A DNA stretch of 8,067 bases, taken from NCBI GenBank assembly GCA_020850915.1, contig JADZDV010000148.1, forward strand, positions 1 through 8,067, read 5' to 3'. This DNA is from Chloroflexota bacterium. Its GTDB lineage: Bacteria; Chloroflexota; UBA6077; JADZDV01. The notes beneath the pieces were generated by a model. The model worked only from the letters and a program-made list of their open reading frames with translations. It was not told the origin of the DNA and searched no databases. Positions 5,636 through 8,067 of the stretch are shown one piece after another. Both the position numbers and the translations under genes were made by a program. The number at the start of each line of letters is the position of its first letter. Position 1 is the stretch's first letter.

Positions 5636-7747
5636 CTACTTATGGGCCATGATAAAGACACCATCCCAGTCGGCGGGCGGCGGGGTCTCCAGAAGGTCTC
5701 GGCAGCGAGCGACATAGAGCTTGCTCGGTCCGTCATCCGGCGCCAGCGCGACGCAGCTCTCGAATGCGGCCAGCGCACCGCTGAAGTCCGAAGCTCGATA
5801 ACGCTCGATGCCGCGGTCGAAGCCCTCCAGCAGTTCCGTGGATGCTCCATTCGGGGACGATCCGCTGCCAAGGAGCTCGTAGATAGTGACGGACGCTCTC
5901 TTCCCCTTGACTGATACGCGATCCAGGAGGCGGGCCCGGAACCCGGTTCCGGCGTGCCGGAGCGTCTGTTCGCTGAGGATGATGCTCGTGCCGTACTCCT
6001 TGTTCAGACCCTCCAGGCGAGAGCCCAGGTTCACGGCGTCACCCATCACGGTGTAGTCGAATCGCCTGGAAGAGCCCATGTTGCCGACGCTCATCGGACC
6101 GGTGTTGAGGCCGACGCCCATGTACATCGGAGGCAGGCCGTCACGCTCGAACTCCCGCCGGAGCAGCTCCAGCTCGTTGACCATCTCCAGCGCGGCCAGG
6201 CAGGCCAGGCGCGCGTGGTCCGGCTGGAGTTGTGGTGCGCCCCAGAACGCCATGACGGCGTCGCCCATGTACTTGTCGACCGTGCCCTGGTGCTTGAAGA
6301 TCACGTCGGTCATGCGGGTGAGATAGACGTTCAACAGGTGGACCAGCCGCTCCGGCTCGAGTTCCTCGGAGATGCTGGTGAAACCGCGAATGTCGGAGAA
6401 GAGGACTGTCATCTCCCGCTTCTCTCCGCCCAGCTTGAGCGCCTCGGGCGCTCTGACGACCTCCTCCATGACGTGCGGCGAGAGGTACTGCGAGAGCGCC
6501 CCCTTCAGGGCGCGTTGCTCAGCCTGCTCGAAGACGATGCGGTAGAAGAGGATGAGCAGATAGGACAGCCAGAGCGACAGCAGCGGGTATGGTAGGTCCA
6601 GGATGATCCCGGTGCGCGGAAGAAGCCCGTCGATGAAGCTGCCTGTGTTGACGACGGTGTCGATGAGCCGGACCGCCGCGACGCAATAGATGGCGCTGGC
6701 CAGCAGCCCGACTCCGAGGGATGGGAGCGGCGGGAGGAAGCCGAGGGCCACGGCCGCGACTAACCCGGCGAAGATAATGTAAGCAATCGTCGTGTCCGAG
6801 CCGGCTGGGAGAATGAACAGATCGGGCCGGAGGATCGTTTCGATCGCGTTGGCGTGGACCTCGACGCCGTCCATCTTGGCGTACCGCGACACAGGCGTCC
6901 AGAAGTCATCCGCGTAAGCGGTTCCCGTGATACCGATCAACGCCAGTTTGCCTCGAACGAGGTCGGGTGAGAACCGATTGTTCAGGGCGTCGATGTAGGA
7001 GACGACCGGGAAGGTGGGGGGATCGGTGACCTCGGATGAGTCGGCCAGGTAGCTGATCCAGAGACGGTCCTGCGAGTCGACCGGGATCTGGCGGCCGGCG
7101 AACGACATCCTGCCGGCAACGATGGGCGATTCTATGATTGCCGGACGGCGCAGGAACTTTGCAGCCGCGGCAAGCGACAGGCTCGGCAGCACCTCGCCGC
7201 CCGCGTCCACCACCAGGGGCATGGACCGGATTGTGCCATCCGTATCGGGGTTCGCGTTCGCGTGGCCTATGGCCAGTGCCGCGTTGTGCAGCGCGGGTAG
7301 CTGCTGGTGGAGCTCGGCGTACCGGTTCGGGTGCCCCGGAGTGGGGGGAAGGCTGACTTCGCCGGCCTCCGCGAGTACGACGTTGCCGGCTTGCTCGATC
7401 GATGCTGCCAGCGCCTCGTCTCCGGGCGCAGGTTCTTCGAACAGCACGTCCATGGCGATGATCCGCGCACCGGCGGCCTTGAGATTGTCGATGACTCGGG
7501 CGTGGATGTCTCGCGGCCAACTGAAGACGCGTCCCTGGTCGCGGAGCGCCGCGATCGAACGATCGTCGATGGCAATCAAGGTCACCCATCGCGCCTGTGC
7601 GCCGGGTTTCAGTCGGTACAGGAAATCACTTGCCTGAAGCTGGACGGGCCGAAGATAGCCGTTCAGGAGCATGGCGGTCAGCCCCGCGCTGACGGCTATG
7701 CCGATCAGGAGCGTGACGATCAGGCGACGCCGCGTCTTCTGAGCCAT
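5636..7747 (-). CDS. CHASE2-domain class III adenylate cyclase with C-terminal TPR-like repeat
   Basis: This 703-residue membrane cyclase should make cAMP from ATP under control of an extracytoplasmic sensor. Numbered from the ATG at 7747, TM1 is at about 8-30, a CHASE2 sensor domain at about 35-310, and three further membrane segments at about 319-340, 342-362 and 381-402. A linker helix (ALSQYLSPHVMEEVVR) leads into the cyclase domain at about 445-625. Metal-binding Asp452 (LFSDIRGFTS) and Asp496 (KYMGDAVMAF), adenine-contacting Lys492 and Thr566, and transition-state Asn573 and Arg577 are all present. Thr instead of Asp at 566 marks a class IIIb enzyme. One TPR-like repeat (about 639-685) precedes the end, DWDGVFIMAHK. 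A GTG at 7801 would add 18 residues, but these are a Gly/Pro-rich stretch ahead of the natural RRR-TM start. Neither start has a strong Shine-Dalgarno. It precedes the SGNH gene by 84 nt. Confidence 0.94.
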   Translation of the reverse strand: MAQKTRRRLIVTLLIGIAVSAGLTAMLLNGYLRPVQLQASDFLYRLKPGAQARWVTLIAIDDRSIAALRDQGRVFSWPRDIHARVIDNLKAAGARIIAMDVLFEEPAPGDEALAASIEQAGNVVLAEAGEVSLPPTPGHPNRYAELHQQLPALHNAALAIGHANANPDTDGTIRSMPLVVDAGGEVLPSLSLAAAAKFLRRPAIIESPIVAGRMSFAGRQIPVDSQDRLWISYLADSSEVTDPPTFPVVSYIDALNNRFSPDLVRGKLALIGITGTAYADDFWTPVSRYAKMDGVEVHANAIETILRPDLFILPAGSDTTIAYIIFAGLVAAVALGFLPPLPSLGVGLLASAIYCVAAVRLIDTVVNTGSFIDGLLPRTGIILDLPYPLLSLWLSYLLILFYRIVFEQAEQRALKGALSQYLSPHVMEEVVRAPEALKLGGEKREMTVLFSDIRGFTSISEELEPERLVHLLNVYLTRMTDVIFKHQGTVDKYMGDAVMAFWGAPQLQPDHARLACLAALEMVNELELLRREFERDGLPPMYMGVGLNTGPMSVGNMGSSRRFDYTVMGDAVNLGSRLEGLNKEYGTSIILSEQTLRHAGTGFRARLLDRVSVKGKRASVTIYELLGSGSSPNGASTELLEGFDRGIERYRASDFSGALAAFESCVALAPDDGPSKLYVARCRDLLETPPPADWDGVFIMAHK

Positions 7748-7764
7748 GGGTTGCTTCGTCCCGA

Positions 7765-7787
7765 CCGGGGGCCCGCTCGCCCCCCGG
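7765..7787 (-). other. GC-rich hairpin in the cyclase leader
   Basis: CCGGGGG (7765-7771) pairs with CCCCCGG (7781-7787), a perfect 7-bp stem with a 9-nt loop, ending 17 nt before the ATG at 7747. An adjoining palindrome GGGCGCCC (7787-7794) adds further folding potential. If translation begins at 7747, this is a structured leader that could limit initiation, which would fit the absence of a strong Shine-Dalgarno. If it begins at the GTG at 7801, it is within the coding sequence. In DNA this rich in G and C, a 7-bp stem has limited weight. Confidence 0.35.
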
Positions 7788-7806
7788 GGCGCCCACGGCA
7801 CCGGAA

Positions 7807-7815
7807 GGTATACCA
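7807..7815 (-). promoter_or_regulatory. Candidate extended -10 promoter for the cyclase gene
   Basis: The minus strand reads TGGTATACC, a TGn extension followed by TATACC (4 of 6 to TATAAT), in an otherwise very GC-rich 97-nt gap. There is no -35-like hexamer upstream. Transcription would begin near 7800, almost at the GTG at 7801. GGTATACC is also an 8-bp palindrome, so it could be a protein-binding site instead. Confidence 0.25.
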
Positions 7816-7816
7816 G

Positions 7817-7838
7817 GCCGGGCTCGGCTCGGCCCGGC
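7817..7838 (-). terminator. Weak terminator-like hairpin after the partial gene
   Basis: GCCGGGC (7817-7823) and GCCCGGC (7832-7838) form a perfect 7-bp stem with an 8-nt loop, starting 6 nt after the stop codon of the partial upstream gene. The following minus-strand sequence (CCTGGTATACC) is not U-rich, so it is at best a partial or factor-assisted terminator. Confidence 0.3.
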
Positions 7839-7844
7839 TCTGGA

Positions 7845-8067
7845 CTACCTCCTCCGCCGCTTGCCGAGGACGCTCCAGCCGATCAGGCCGAGCGCCAGAA
7901 GCGAGCCGGTTGCGCTGAACGGCGCGGACGACGGATCGAGGCGACTGGCCAGGAGCTGGTCGATCAGCGGGGTCGTCTCTCGGATGCCGTAGTGCCCGCC
8001 GTCATCGTCGTCCTTCCGCCTCTCTTCGTTCTCCCCCGGCGTTTCATTCGTACCGCCTTCACCATCG
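7845..8067 (-). CDS. C-terminal end of a surface or membrane protein with acidic linker and TM-Arg tail (5' partial)
   Basis: Only the last 73 codons lie in the window, ending at TAG (7845-7847); the start is beyond the right edge. The visible part has a charged, low-complexity linker (ENEERRKDDDDGG), a segment with IRETTPLIDQLLASRLDP, then a hydrophobic stretch SLLALGLIGWSVLG followed by KRRRR at the very end. This is the layout of a C-terminal membrane anchor with the bulk of the protein outside the cell, similar to sortase-type or other CTERM sorting tails. A clear LPXTG is absent, though SATG sits just before the hydrophobic part. In frame reading is continuous across the edge with no stop. 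I cannot identify the family. It precedes the CHASE2 cyclase on the same strand by 97 nt, so the two may be functionally linked. Confidence 0.6.
   Translation of the reverse strand, partial: DGEGGTNETPGENEERRKDDDDGGHYGIRETTPLIDQLLASRLDPSSAPFSATGSLLALGLIGWSVLGKRRRR

Overview
This is a high-GC window carrying six complete protein genes and one partial gene. All lie on the minus strand except one small regulator. Domain style suggests a high-GC Chloroflexota bacterium (Thermomicrobia/Sphaerobacter-like): a cupredoxin fused to NirK, a DoxX protein, a GAF/HisKA_3 kinase of the DevS type and a CHASE2 adenylate cyclase. This placement is inference from family resemblance, because no rRNA or other taxonomic marker is present.

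Reading the minus strand from its 5' end (high coordinates), the first half is a signalling and cell-envelope block. It starts with the C-terminal end of a membrane-anchored protein of unknown function (7845-8067). Next is a CHASE2-transmembrane-class III adenylate cyclase with one C-terminal TPR-like repeat (5636-7747). A membrane-anchored SGNH/GDSL-fold esterase or acyltransferase-like protein follows (4298-5551, TTG start). The only plus-strand gene is a small Xre-type HTH regulator (3925-4245), convergent with the SGNH gene and divergent from the second block. A palindrome overlaps its probable promoter.

The second block looks like a nitrite-respiration or nitrosative-stress module. It consists of a soluble-looking NarL-type histidine kinase (2443-3606), a DoxX-family membrane protein (1711-2325) and a membrane-anchored cupredoxin-NirK copper nitrite reductase (8-1564). 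The kinase's single GAF domain has the His and Tyr that bind and contact heme in mycobacterial DevS/DosT. My working model is that a heme- or redox-sensing kinase adjusts expression of a membrane redox protein and a nitrite reductase that makes NO. The partner response regulator is not in the window.

The most unusual signals are these: (1) a sharp codon-usage break inside the nirK fusion gene, with threonine mostly ACG in the cupredoxin half and almost always ACC in the reductase half; (2) a 30-bp imperfect dyad just upstream of the doxX ribosome binding site; (3) a strong hairpin with a pyrimidine-rich tail between doxX and nirK; (4) the DevS-like heme-ligand pair in the kinase; (5) an Asp-to-Asn change at the catalytic acid position of the SGNH protein.
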